64,000 nt of DNA from Larix kaempferi (GCA_027924585.1 BSBM01000361.1:41308501-41372500), one strand, 5' to 3'. Counted from the first letter of the stretch, positions 10,700 to 21,984 are shown. A program made the numbers and translations. The notes: generated by a model from the sequence alone, not told the origin.

Positions 10700-10711
10700 G
10701 CTCTGATACCA
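10700..10711 (-). other. tRNA primer-binding site, copia A
   Basis: GCTCTGATACCA on + is TGGTATCAGAGC on the minus strand, the exact plant initiator-Met tRNA site, directly next to the LTR end. Confidence 0.92.
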
Positions 10712-11356
10712 TGTTAGCTTTTCAAAATTTACTTCAATCTGATCTAGAATCTTAACTAAGAGAACAACATGTACAACATATCTATAGCATATCAATCATG
10801 GACACAATAATGCAAGCACACAAGAGACACCGAGTTTACTTGGGGAAAACCATAAAGGTGAAAAACCCCAATAACTTCCTCAAAGATAGATAGAGCAATG
10901 ATACAACCCAAGCATAAGAGATAGACATCTCCTAGCAACAGCTTCTCCCCCTCCACAATTGCACCACTCTCCAAAGAGTGTGTGTGAGAATATAATGATG
11001 AAATAGAGTGCCTCCTACACTCTATTTATACTTGACTTGACTTGCCTAATAACCTTTACTAGGTCGGCCTCAACTTAACCACATAACACAATGATGACTG
11101 GGCCGACACCCAATAGGGTGGTCTAATAACCCTTTGACCCACATGACTTATATAGTGCCGACCCCAACAAGGTGGTCTAATAACCCATCAAGTATAAGTT
11201 ATGGCATTTACAATATAAATGACGACACTTCCGTATAGAGGAATAATAACATCTCTATAGGAATACAAACACTTCCATATAGAGAAATAATACCATATCT
11301 ATAGGAGTGAAATATACATATATGAAATATATTTCGAGGTTACATATACATCAACA
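10712..11356 (-). repeat. 5' LTR of copia A (645 bp)
   Basis: On the minus strand it runs from TGTTGATGTATATGTAAC to AGCTAACA, bounded by TG and CA. It carries a TATAAATAGAGTG promoter element (about 11017-11029) and GGGTTATTAGACCACC repeats. It matches the two LTRs of copia B. The sequence just beyond its 5' end (11357) is the 1.28-kb dispersed repeat. Confidence 0.9.
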
Positions 11357-12638
11357 TACAACAAGTACACTAAGGTATTCACTCAATGAATTTTCCATAA
11401 ATGTGCCATAACTAGAACTAAAACCCTCTCAAATCCTAGAATTACACAATTTTACATTTGGCATAAATTGGGCAAGGAAGCATGTCTCATGTGAAATTCC
11501 TAATATCTTGAATACAAGTGATTTAGACTATGAGCACCCTAAACTCTCTTGTTATTGGTTTGCATCTTCTCTCTAGCACACTTATGGATTCTCCCTCTGG
11601 TGCACTCATAAATCATCTCTAATAAGCTTCTTAGGTTGTAATGTTGTGCTACCCTAACATTGTTTTTCCACTTATTTATTACAGGAATTAGGGTTTTTTG
11701 GTTGCTTCAATTTCATCCTTGCGGTCTCTTACGAACCTCAACATGGTATACAAGATACTGTGGGAATTCCTTACTCATTTATCTATGGTTTATGCCCACA
11801 ACTAGGGTTTATGTCCTAGCTGCAACCCTAGAGTTTATTGACCTACAATTGTGTTGATTCAATGGAAATTGATAAGATTATCTTATCAATCTTATCAATC
11901 TTATCTTTTGTCATCCATAGCTACATGTCAATGGTTTATTTGTTAAACATTGAATTGATTAGTGATATTCTTGTTCAAGTATGCCTATAAATAGGATTGT
12001 GGAACTTGATTTCAATGACTTTTATCTTACAATATCACTATGTAAGAATTGCTTGCTTAATTATTTGTTGTTGATGCTTAATTTCATTTGATTTTAGCCT
12101 TGCTCAAACAATCATAAGTATTCCATGTCTCGATTGCTTTACCTATTTGATTTTGAACCTCATCTTTCCTTAAGCCATTTGCGAGTTCATTACATCATTT
12201 GTATCTCGAAGATGCATTTGTCTTGAGTCTTTGTACTTGTATTTATGCAAGCAAGGAAGGAACTAGGGTTTTGGGGGAAAACATTAGAGGATACTTGAAG
12301 TGTAAATGTTTGAGTCCTTTTGTGAGATGGATGTAGATCCTAGGGCTTGTGACAAAGAAAACGTAGAGGATACTTGGAGCTCTTTGCTTTGAGAGATTGT
12401 GTGAGGCATGCTTAGTGAAATAACAAAATTGGACTTGATGGTGTTGGTGTTAGCTTGTTGTGGAGCCTTTGGTGTGGCTAGAGAGCATGGTGGGTAGTCA
12501 GAGATGCAGACCACCAAGGAAGGTTGCAAGGTGAAAGGAGCTCTAGCACTGTCATGAATATACAAGGACACTTTGAAAATTGTGGGGAAAGAGATATGAT
12601 GTGCATAGATATGTAGGATCCACTATGTCTTGCAAATG
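11357..12638 (+). repeat. 1.28-kb dispersed repeat, copy 1
   Basis: From TACAACAAGTACACTAAGG to TTGCAAATGAAAATG it matches the reverse complement of 44323-45604 throughout, with scattered differences. Frames of 65 and 95 codons (11660-11857 +, 12284-12571 -) are mirrored in the other copy, but carry no known motif. Its left edge coincides with the insertion point of copia A. The family is not recognised; it may be the internal or LTR part of an unlisted retroelement. Confidence 0.85.
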
Positions 12639-12651
12639 AAAATGGATCTTG

Positions 12652-12790
12652 AACATAAATAGGTTTGTGGAACTTGATTTCAATGAATTCTATGTGACAA
12701 TATCACTATGTAAGAATTGCTTGCTTATGTTTATATAGTTGGTGCTTAATTTCATTTGATTTTAATTTTTCTCAAAATATCATAAGTAAG
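12652..12790 (+). repeat. Partial direct repeat of 11985-12120
   Basis: GTGGAACTTGATTTCAATGA and ATATCACTATGTAAGAATTGCTTGC recur here after the end of the 1.28-kb repeat. A second partial copy of that repeat thus lies directly downstream. The inverted copy at 44 kb does not have it. Confidence 0.7.
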
Positions 12791-12944
12791 TGAGAAATGA
12801 ATAACACCTTACCTTTTCAGAGGCTTGGAAAGTAGGATAAGATGCTTTAGTTTCATAACAATACCCAAGAAATTGTCAAAATTTAGATGACATGCGAGTG
12901 GATTGTAGAAAGGCACCATCGTAGCCATTCATTGATATCCTTTT

Positions 12945-13065
12945 TGTTTCAAGAATAATATAATATTATCTAATGAGCAAGCCCAGCCATGTGAAGGTGG
13001 AAGCTCTTATGGCCCCTCCCCCCCTTCACATCACTCTCAATTCCCCATACCCAATGCATGTACTT
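12945..13065 (+). repeat. ~120-bp repeat shared with 22480-22600
   Basis: ACCATGTGAAGGTGGAA..TCTTAT..GGCCCCTCCCCC..CACATCACTCTC is found here and at 22480-22600 in the same orientation, in both cases downstream of minus-strand coding remnants. It may be the 3' end region of related CACTA-type elements; this is inference. Confidence 0.7.
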
Positions 13066-13244
13066 GAAAAAACAATTATGTGAAAACATGCAGATTTCAT
13101 CATAAACAAACATTTACCATTCATTCAGTCAACACATTCATTCAATAAAAGATAACATTCATTAAACCATTCATTCATTCAATAGGCAAAAAATCATGCA
13201 TGACATTATATTATAAAAAATAATTACACAATATTTCTTCAGTC

Positions 13245-13580
13245 ACTTCTTTCTAATTTTTTTTCTCTTTACAAAATCAACAAGAAGCTCATCTTCTGGA
13301 ACTTGTTGTTCTATTCTTGGTGCTTCATTGACTTGTCGTGATGTCTTCCTATTAGAGTACTCGCGACGTGGATTTTGCGGCAAGGGGTTCGGATTTGCTG
13401 CAATAATGTGAAAATGTTACATTGATATATTTTGTTATTATAATGACAAGTATTTCATTTAAAAAAACCATTACAAAGGTGTTTTTTAACCTATTGTGGC
13501 CACGCCATGTTCTTCATATTCCTGTCTAGGTTCAACATGTACAGTGTGACCCTCTACATGGTCTGCGGTTGAAACATGGA
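13245..13580 (-). pseudogene. Possible two-exon remnant, unknown protein
   Basis: On the minus strand, an open stretch ADHVEGHTVHVEPRQEYEE (from about 13575) ends at ATAG|GTTAAA. After 100 bp a TTATTGCAG acceptor-like site opens ANPNPLPQNPRREYS..VPEDELLVDFVKR, with a stop near 13245. Charged and low in hydrophobics; no family recognised. The shared repeat at 12945-13065 follows it just as a related repeat follows the CACTA transposase at 22.8 kb, so a transposon-encoded second protein is possible but unproven. Confidence 0.3.
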
Positions 13581-13599
13581 GAAGTGCAATTAATGTTCA

Positions 13600-14073
13600 C
13601 CATCTGCAATGCTATATATGAAATTGTAGCATATGAATAAATTCATTACCCTTTGCAGAACCATGCATAAAAAACATAGAAACAATTTACTAAACGAAAC
13701 CAAAATACTCACTGAAACAACATAATAAGAAAACATTTTTACTTATTTAAATTGTACAATTACAATCAGGCAGGGATAATTTTAAGAACCCATACTTATT
13801 TAAAAGTGTATAAACCTTCGCGAATCTTACCAATTCTTAAAATGTCAACTATAAAATATTTGGCGATATTTTTCTAAAATTATTTCAATTTCTAAGGATT
13901 TTATATCGTTTATATAATAATTTGGCGATTTTTAGAGTGAAAAAAGTTTACCCCATCAAAATGGGGTAAAATGGGGCTTCAAAAAAAGCAAATTGGCGAA
14001 TCTTTTTTTGGAAAAATACATGGAAAAATAGCCCATGGGCTAAATTTCGCCTCTAAAATTATCCTTGCAATCA
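13600..14073. other. No gene seen; AT-rich spacer
   Basis: AT-rich sequence with GGCGATTTTT-type short repeats (about 13860-14010). No coding or structural feature is supported. Confidence 0.5.
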
Positions 14074-16385
14074 GGTTAAGGAAAATGCCCACCCCATCCT
14101 GTCAGGATATAGCTTGTTGATCTGGTCATCTAGTCATGGTCTCGGATTTTTCTATGGAGGTTACATGTGCAAAATACAAATCTGCCAACTTGAGAAAAAT
14201 CATGTTTTGCTTGTTTAAAAGCAAATGAATTTTGTCTGTGTTAAAAACATAAGGTTTCAGGGGCTATTTGGAAATGCCCGCCAGTGATGACATGGCAGGT
14301 ATGATGATGTGGCATATGTGATGAGGTTGGAAAGACACATGATGGCATTTTGGTGTTATCGTGAAGTCAGTGGTGCAATTTGACATCATTCTGGAAAAGT
14401 ATGGCAATTTTGTGAAACTTTGAAAATTGACAAAGTATGGAAAATTTAGTCAAAACTACCCTAATGAAATGCCCGCCATAATTCATAGGTTAAGGAAACT
14501 TCCCTCCCCATCCTGTCAGGATATATATTGTTGATATGGTCATCTATTCATGATCTCATATTTTTTTATGGAGGTTACACATGTAAAATAAAAATCTACC
14601 AAATTGAGAAAAATTGTGTTTTGCTTGTTTAAAAGTAAATGAAATTTGTCAAAGTGTTAAAAACAGAAGGTTAAGGGGATTTGAAAATGCCCGCCAATGA
14701 TGACATGGCACGTATGACGATGTGGAATATGTGATAAGTCTGGAAAGACACATAATGGTGTTCTGGTGCTATCATGAAGTCAGTGCTGCAATTTGACATC
14801 ATTTTGGAAAAGCCATGGCAATTTTGTGAAAATTTGAAAATTGACTATGGGAAATTTAGTCAAAACTGCCCTAACGAAATGCCTGCCATAATTCATAAGT
14901 TAAGGAAAATTCCCACCCATCCTGTCAGACTATAGCTTCTTGATCTGGTCATCTCTCCATGGCCTCAGATTTTTCTATGAAGGTTACACGTGCGAAATAC
15001 AAATCTGCCAAATTGAGAAAAATCATGTTTTCCTTGTTTAAAAGCAAATGAAATTTGTCAGTGTTAAAAAAAGAAGGTTAAGGGGCTATTTGGAAATTCC
15101 CTCCAGTGATGACATGGCATGTATGATGATGTGGAATATGTGATAGGGCTGGAAAGACACATGATGGTGTTCTGGTGCTATCATGAAGTCATTGGTGCAA
15201 TTTGACATCATTCTGGAAAAGTATGGCAATTTTGTGCAAATTTGAAAATTGATTATGGAAAATTTAGTAAAAACTGGCCTAAGGAAATGCCCACCATAAT
15301 TCATAGGTTAAGGAAAATTCCTACTCCATCCTTTCATCCTATATCTTGTTGATTTGGTCATCTATTCATGGTATCATATTTTTCTATGGAGGTTACACAT
15401 GCGAAATACAAATATGCCAAATTGAGAAAAAACATGTTTTGCTTGTTTAAAAGCAAATGAAATTTGTTTAAGTGTTAAAAACAGAAGGTTAAGGGGCTAT
15501 TTGGAAATGCCCTCCAGTGATGATGTGGCATGTATGATGATGTGTCATATGTGATAAGGATGGAAAGGCACATGATGGTGTTCTGGTGCTATCATGAAGT
15601 CGTGGTGCAATTTGACATCATTCTGGAAAAGTATGGCAATTTTGTGAAACTTTGAAAATTGACTAAGTATGGAAAATTTAGTCAAAACTACCCTAAGAAA
15701 AATCCCTCCATAATTCATTGGTTAAGGAAAATGACCGCCCCATATTTTCAGGCTATATTTTGTTCATCTGGTCATCTATTCATGGTCTCATATTTTTCTA
15801 TGGAGGTTACACGTGCGAAATACAAATATGCCAAATTGAGAAAAATCATGTTTTGCTTGTTTAAAAGCAAATGAAATTTGTGTAAGTCATTAAAAAACAT
15901 AAGGTTAAGGGGCTATTTGGAAATTCCCTCTAGTGATGGCATGGCATGTATGATTATGTGGCATATGTGATAAGGATGGAAAGACACAGGATGGTGTTCT
16001 GGTGCTATCATGAAGTCAGTGGTGAAATTTGACATCATTCTGGAAAAGTATGGCAATTTTGTGAAAATTTGAAAATTGACTATGGAAAATTTAGTAAAAA
16101 ATGCCCTAAGGAAATTCCCTCCATAATTCATAGGTTAATTAAAATGTATGCCCCATCCTATCAGGCTATAGCTTTGTTGATATGGTCATCTAGTCATGGT
16201 CTCATATTTTTCTATGGAGGTTACACATGCGAAATACAAATCTACCAAATTGAGAAAAATCATGTTTTGCTTGTTTAAAAGCAAGTGAAATTTGTCTATG
16301 TTAAAAACAGAAGGTTAAGGGGATATTTGGAAATGCCCACCAGTGATGACATGGCATGTATGATGATGTGGCATATGTGATATGG
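14074..16385 (+). repeat. ~411-bp tandem array, about 5.6 units
   Basis: GGTTAAGG-type unit starts lie at 14074, 14488, 14898, 15306, 15720 and 16133, with periods of 408-414 bp. Each unit contains CATCCTGTCAGG, a TTTTTCTATGGAGGTTACA segment, GTTTTGCTTGTTTAAAAGCAA and GATGATGTGGCATATGTGAT. Divergence between units is moderate. The array runs into a polypurine tract and LTR start at 16411-16426, so it is the 3' internal region of an LTR retrotransposon. Related units flank the CACTA element at 49.1 and 62.2 kb. Confidence 0.92.
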
Positions 16386-16410
16386 GAGAACTATTGGTGT
16401 TTCCATCAAT

Positions 16411-16425
16411 GCCAAAGGGGGAGAA
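16411..16425 (+). other. Polypurine tract of element C
   Basis: GCCAAAGGGGGAGAA directly precedes TGTTGAATATTGG, the form usual at plant copia 3' LTRs. Confidence 0.75.
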
Positions 16426-16449
16426 TGTTGAATATTGGCATTGATGTCA

Positions 16450-16710
16450 ACGAGGAGGAAGAAGATGTCCGCAAGCATAAAGAAGAGATTCCCACAAGCA
16501 TAATAAGAAGAGATGTCTGCAAGCATAAGTAGAAGAGATGCCCGCAAGCATAAAGAAGATATGCCCGCAAGCATAAGAAGAAGAGATGCCCGCAAGCATA
16601 AGAAGAAGAGATTCCCTCATAAAGAAAGGAAGAAATGTCTGCATAGGAAGAAGAGATTCCCGCATAAATAAAGGAAGAAATGCCCACATAGGAAGAAGAG
16701 ATGCTTCTAA
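16450..16710 (+). repeat. ~24-bp tandem repeats in the LTR of element C
   Basis: About ten imperfect units of GAAGAAGAGAT(G/T)CCCGCA(AGCATA/TA) in the U3 part. Long minus-strand frames across it (up to 177 codons) are repeat artefacts. Confidence 0.85.
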
Positions 16711-17122
16711 GGTAAGCCCACAAGGTGAGCCCGCAAAGGAGGCAAGCCTGCAAGGTGACTAGCCCACATGGATAAGCCCGCATGGATAATCTCGTATGGA
16801 TAAGTGTTAACACCCAAAAAGTGCTCACTACCTCATCTACCACATTATATGGCTCATTTGTCCATTTTCCTACCATAAATCCCCAAAAAAATCCCATTAA
16901 AAAGCCTCCAAAAGGCCTAAAATGCCTCCAAAAGGCCACAAAACCATCAAAATAGCCTAAAAAAGGCTAAAAAAACCCCCTTTTCCTCCAAAAATAGCAA
17001 AAATCCCCTAAAAAGGGAATAAAAAATATAAAATAATGAGGAAAAGGAGGAAAAAACCCTATACAGCTGCCCTAAACCATGTGTTCCCTAAAACCATGGT
17101 TCAGCACTCCACCACCAAAAAA

Positions 17123-17133
17123 CTATAAATAGG
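17123..17133 (+). promoter_or_regulatory. TATA box, first promoter block of element C LTR
   Basis: CTATAAATAGG at 17123-17133; the same motif recurs at 17535 in the second block. Both would be core promoters if the LTR is transcribed. Confidence 0.6.
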
Positions 17134-17534
17134 TGATGGAGATCCCTTATTCCATATCCACAATCACAAGCACCCTTACTCTGCCAAAATCTCTCTCGAA
17201 ACCCTAGTTCACCATTGAACTACTTTCACCTTGAGAGCCACTTTTGGCCCATTCCCACCATTGGAGAAAGAGAAGGAGCATATTGGAGCTTGGAGCATCC
17301 TCTTGGACATTGCAAAGGGCTTCATCAAACCTTCACATTGAAGGTAATATCAATACAAAAAACCATTCTTTAAATTTGTTGTTTATGTTTCATGCATGTT
17401 TTAGAAGTAATTTAATTTCTGTTTTAGCTTAGTTATTTACATTTACTGAACTGCTACTAAGGAGTCCATTCTCCTTAGTAGGTGCTCATTTGCACAAGCT
17501 AGGGGTAAAACCCTAGCTACACTCCACCAAAAAA

Positions 17535-17545
17535 CTATAAATAGG
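17535..17545 (+). promoter_or_regulatory. TATA box, second promoter block of element C LTR
   Basis: Duplicate of the site at 17123, with at least 100 bp of identical sequence downstream. Confidence 0.6.
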
Positions 17546-18329
17546 TGATGGAGATCCCTTATTCCATATCCACAATCACAAGCACCCTTACTCTGCCAAA
17601 ATCTCTCTCGAAACCCTAGTTCACCATTGAACTATTTTCACCTTAAGAGCCACCTTTGGCCCATTCCCACCATTGGAGAAAGAGAAGGAGCATATTGGAG
17701 CTTGGAGCATCCTCTTGGACATTGCAAAGGGCTTCATCAAACCTTCACATTGAAGGTAATATCAATACAAAAAACCATTCTTTAAATTTGTTGTTTATGT
17801 TTCATGCATGTTTTAGAAGTAATTTAATTTCTGTTTTAGCTTAGTTATTTACATTTACTGAACTGCTACTAAGGAGTCCATTCTCCTTAGTAGGTGCTCA
17901 TTCGCACAAGCTAGGGGTAAAACCCTAGCTACAATAATCCCGGATGGAGAAGCCCCCATATGGAGAAGCCCTCATGGAGAAGCCCGCATGGAGAAGCCTG
18001 CAGCATTGAGGGCCTGCATCTATCCTTCCCGCAGGCCACAGTAGATGCTCGCCAGATTTTGTATGTGCCCGTAGGATTTGGTTCTTGTCTAAAAATATTA
18101 TCACATGCCTACAAGCATAAAGTAAGAATCTGTAAGGATCTACGATATGGTCGAAAGAGGTTCCAAGTGAGACGGTAAGCTTGTATCAGAATTTAAGTAT
18201 TTTGGAGAACAGATTGGTGAACCAAAGAATACACATTCAAGTTGCAAAAATAGAGTTGAACAAGAATGGAAAAGTTGTCATAAATGAGAAATGTGAAAAA
18301 TAAGTTTTCAAGGATGTTAGTACACAGAG

Positions 18330-19090
18330 GAAACATAGTGAAGTATTTGTGCTTGATGATTCAAGCAAAGTTGACGGAAATTCATATGTTGATACAATAA
18401 ATAATGAAGTGAAATTAAAACAAAGAATTGTCTTTGAATATTAAGTTGAAGTGAAGAAGAATGAGGCCAGGATGTCTCATGAATATTTAATGATGTTGTA
18501 TTCACAGTATGCAGCTGTTAGGTAGAATATTGTCTTGAATGGAAATAAGGAGAGTGAAGTTGTGAAGTGTAATTTAAAACATAGGAGAATGGATGAAATG
18601 GAGAAGGTAAGAGATCTCAAGAAACGCAATATTGCTGAGATAGAAGATGAAGTTGGCATGGAAACAGAAACCGAAATTCCTGAAGGATATCAATGGAAAA
18701 GACATTTCCATATCTCACATTTTTATGAGAAGAAGCATGAGAAGGAAGATTGGGTGAAAAGTTCTAATGTTTTTACTCAAGAGACGATCCAATCACAAAG
18801 AGGTGACATTTGTAAGCTGAAAGATGAACTGGATAAGGAGATAGAATATTTTGGGAGACTTATGCAAAAATATTCCAAGGGGATGTCCAACAGATAGAAG
18901 GAAGAGGTTAATTGTTTAAGCTTATTGACTGAAAAGGATGTTATAGAAAAAATTAATGGCAGATTGCAGAATAAAGTGTGGAAGTCTGGTAAGTTGAAAC
19001 CAACAATGAGATGTGATGATATCAAGGGCAATGGAGAATTATAGCATAAAGTTTGGGATCCAGGTGGAATGAAGATTGAATGCATATGAC
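18330..19090 (+). pseudogene. Broken coiled-coil-like reading frame, unknown
   Basis: An open frame of 120 codons at 18535-18897 continues before and after it with isolated stops (18525, 18895, 19042), giving about 250 codons in one frame. It is rich in Glu, Lys, Asp and Met with heptad-like spacing (VRDLKKRNIAEIEDEV, DICKLKDELDKEIEYFGRL, LTEKDVIEKINGRLQ), so a coiled coil is likely. A short PEGYQWKRHFHISHFYEKK stretch is not recognised. It lies downstream of the element C LTR. It could be an unlisted retroelement protein or a host gene remnant; the function is unknown. Confidence 0.4.
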
Positions 19091-20773
19091 CTGGAGGTCA
19101 TAATATTTTCTACCTTGGGATTCTGATGCAGTAGCATCAGCTCAGGGAACTAGTTTGAAATGTAAATCAGACCTTAGGGTATTGATCATTTGTCGAAGAG
19201 GGGGTTTCTTTGTAAAATATTTGTAGAAATTCTTTAAAGTTTGTAGGATAGAGTTTGGAAGGTTATAAAACATTATGAGTCAGAGTATCGAGACAAACTA
19301 TTTGAGGATGACTCGAGGAGTTTTGATATTGAGATGCTAGAATGTAGCAAACAGTTTCATGACTCGTTGATTTTGGATAAGATAGGAGACTATTCTGAGA
19401 AACATTTGCATAAGTTGTAGGAGGTCAGTTGCAGGTTTTTTTAGGATGATTGTTAGGAGAGATAGCATTAGTTTTCCATGTATAAAAGTGTAATCCTAAG
19501 GGAAGAAGAAGGTTCGGCCTTCAATAGTAGTGGAGGTTTTTGTCCAGACATCCAAAATGGCGATTTGGAAAAACATATGAGTAGGGTAGATTTGCGTATG
19601 TACAATTTATAAAGGAAAGAGGTTTTATGTGCATATTATGTTATTCAATCATCTGTGTGTTACGTAAATGAAAGTTTCTGTGTGAATATTGAACTTGCAG
19701 AGTTTTGTGCATCTGTGTGAAGCATAAAATGATATTAGGGATTTAACTTGTTATAGTAGATTGAATTATTATCTTAGAAATGTATAAATATAAGATGATA
19801 ATTTGTGTGGAAAACGTAAATGAACAAGGTTCTACTGTGTGTGAAATAAATGGGAGCGTTTAAGAGTTTGCAAAGCATTCTATATGCACTATGCGAGTGT
19901 GGAAGGAAAGGAACCTATGTACAGGGTTCAAGAAAAGGAACCTGTGTACATTGTATGTTCCATTCATGTGAAAGATTGACTGCTCTATTTTTGACAGTCA
20001 CCGAATCCATGAGGAGATAAGGGATAAGAGGATGCATCCAGGAACAAAGGAAGGAGTCCCTTGCACCAGAAAGCAATTAGAATCCTGTTACACCAGCAGA
20101 ATATTGGAGCAAATGCTGGACAACATGACAAGCAAAAATAACTGGAGGGACATAGAGAACAATGGCACCAGAGATACAAAACCTCACACACAACCTGAAT
20201 ACTCAATTCTAGTTGTGACAAGGCTCAATAACTTGATAAACACAACCATCCCAAACAAGAGATATAAAACCTCATGTAGGAGGCCAATAGAAACCAACAC
20301 CACAAGAAGCAGAGGATGATCTAGTGAAATGAGGACCAACCCAGAAAACCACCTTGCTACAAAGGAGTTGCAGATAGTATGAATATAAATACAGTAATAC
20401 AAACAAAAAGAAAGTATTAAATGTCGAGACGATTAAGGAAAAGAAAATCAAAATATGGTGATATTGCTGGAGGATTGAATCCAACCATCCAACCATTCAT
20501 CAAAATGTATATAAACTTCAGCATCAGAAAGACTCGATCACGCCAGAGAATCCTAGGAGTAGTGAGTCCTTCCTGAGGTTTGGTTGAAATGATAGGAGTA
20601 ATGAGTCTTTCCTGCATTAAGGGCCGTAGAGAATACAATATCCAAATTCCTAATCATACCCCCAAGGAATAACCCCTCTAAGGATACCAAAAAAAATGGA
20701 TTTAAACCTGCTGCCAAGACCTCACCCATTGAAAAATTGGAAATATCAGGTTTGACCAAAATAGGGTAAATTC
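19091..20773. other. No recognised gene
   Basis: Mixed-composition sequence. A 95-codon frame at 20032-20319 (+) has no known motif and overlaps antisense frames, so I do not call it. Short direct repeats around AGTAGTGAGTCCTTCCTG occur at about 20558 and 20598. Confidence 0.45.
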
Positions 20774-20788
20774 CACTACAAGAACACG
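20774..20788 (+). repeat. Candidate left terminus of the TNP2 CACTA element
   Basis: CACTACAAGAACACG resembles plant CACTA ends and faces the right terminus. Only the first eight bases match that end, and no 3-bp target duplication is visible. Confidence 0.35.
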
Positions 20789-21117
20789 CTAAATTCATGT
20801 AAATTGAGGATAAATTTATAACCAAGTCGGAGGGATCGATTTTCTGACTGATTTAGGGGGCATTGTCTCCTCTGCTTGGCAAATGTGGCCTCCTCCATGA
20901 CCTCTGAATTGCAACCTCTATGACCTCTAGACTGCAAACTCTATGACCTCCACCTATTTCACCTTTGTTTCATGTGTTTTTGGTGGTGGTTAACAGGTAG
21001 ATGTTGATCCCCAAGCTAAACGGGTTCGAAATAGTTGAAGGCTACCATGGCTTCCTCTCTCTCTCTCTCTATCTTCATGTGTGTGGGAAGTAGTAAGGTG
21101 AGTGTTTTGTTTTGATT

Positions 21118-21345
21118 TTCATATATATATATATTACCATAAATAATTAAAAAATATAATATCAAAAAAATAATACATACAATATATATTACCATAAATA
21201 AATAACATATTAAAAAAAATAATACATAAAACAATTTATATATATATATAATTAATTATTTTTTTTATATATACATATTGAAATATATATATAATTAAAA
21301 ATAAGATCTAATTTGAAAACATTTGATTAAAAAATAACATATTAA
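21118..21345. repeat. AT-rich low-complexity stretch
   Basis: (TA)n and A-rich runs including ATATATATATAT (about 21121-21133 and 21237-21250). Confidence 0.8.
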
Positions 21346-21355
21346 TTAAAATGCA

Positions 21356-21835
21356 ATGATGATGTGAGTGTTGATGACGCTAACTACATTGGTGCCAATG
21401 ACAATCATCGGCATCACCATCACCACAATCCTGATCATCATCATCATCGTCATCATCAAGAACACCAACGTCATCATAATTTTTCCGTTGTCATCATCTT
21501 CAATAATCATCATCCTCATTAGCATCATAAACAACACCATCATGATCATCATCACCATCATCATCGTCATCATTAGTGATGATGACGATGATGATGTTGA
21601 AAAAGAAACCATCCACGTCGTCATAGTCATCATGTCCATTTGACCCCCAAAACCCTCCCCATTAAGTTCTTATCCATAAATAGTACTTCATAACCCCTAC
21701 CCCACCTCAAAACACACCCCCCCTAACTATGAACACTATCATAAGCATCATCCTTGTCGTCATCGTCCTCAGTAATCATCATCATCATCATAGACAACAC
21801 CATCATCATCATAATCATCATCAAGGTAAGTGACA
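21356..21835. repeat. (ATC/GAT)n-rich low-complexity region
   Basis: Dense ATCATC/CATCAC triplets in two blocks (21356-21635, 21735-21830). The 91- and 97-codon frames on the two strands encode Ile/Ser/Met/Asp-type repeats and are artefacts. Confidence 0.85.
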
Positions 21836-21984
21836 ATTATGATGATGTTTTCCTGCTATATTATCCTACAATTGTCTCATATTTCTAGTTGTGTTCTATG
21901 TATTTGTAGTTTATTCCACCCTATTATTGCTTTATAGGGTTTACCTTGTACCATCCTTGAATGAGATAATGTGCTTCGGATTTT

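Larger units (their letters stand above)
6736..11356 (-). mobile_element. Ty1/copia element A, truncated by element 1
   Basis: Minus-strand copia with a 5' LTR (10712-11356), primer-binding site, long leader, a short gag remnant, a short integrase remnant and an RT/RNase H remnant. Its 3' part (rest of RNase H, 3' LTR) is separated by the insertion of element 1 at 6735/6736 and would lie left of the window. Copia B (31009-37592) is the same family over its whole length, so the order and the gaps between coding islands are shared. Confidence 0.87.
17106..17932 (+). repeat. 412-bp tandem duplication of the LTR promoter block
   Basis: 17106-17520 and 17521-17932 differ by only a handful of bases (an extra ACC near the start of the first; ACTACTTTCACC/ACTATTTTCACC; ATTTGCAC/ATTCGCAC). 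Each carries CTATAAATAGGTGATGG, ATCTCTCTCGAAACCCTAG and an identical 62-codon frame (17244 and 17656) that is duplicated with it and is unlikely to be a gene. Confidence 0.95.
16426..17933 (+). repeat. 3' LTR of element C with a duplicated promoter half
   Basis: Begins TGTTGAATATTGGCATTGATG after the polypurine tract. The first 280 bp is an array of about 24-bp units (GAAGAAGAGATGCCCGCAAGCATAA). The right half consists of two near-identical blocks (17106-17520, 17521-17932), each with a TATA box and ending AACCCTAGCTAC(A). I place the LTR end at ..GCTACA (17933), a TG..CA pair; the end is inferred because no second LTR is in the window. What follows (17934-18180) resembles the CCCGCATGGA.AAG repeats of the LTR start. 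Confidence 0.65.

Noticed and set aside
16406-16939. 177-codon minus-strand frame with SSYVGISSFIYAG-type repeats
   Set aside because: It reads the 24-bp LTR repeat antisense; low complexity.
17244-17844. Identical 62-codon frames at 17244 and 17656
   Set aside because: Identity is explained by the recent 412-bp duplication of LTR sequence; no evidence of coding.
21346-21643. 91- and 97-codon frames on opposite strands
   Set aside because: Translated ATC/GAT triplet repeats.
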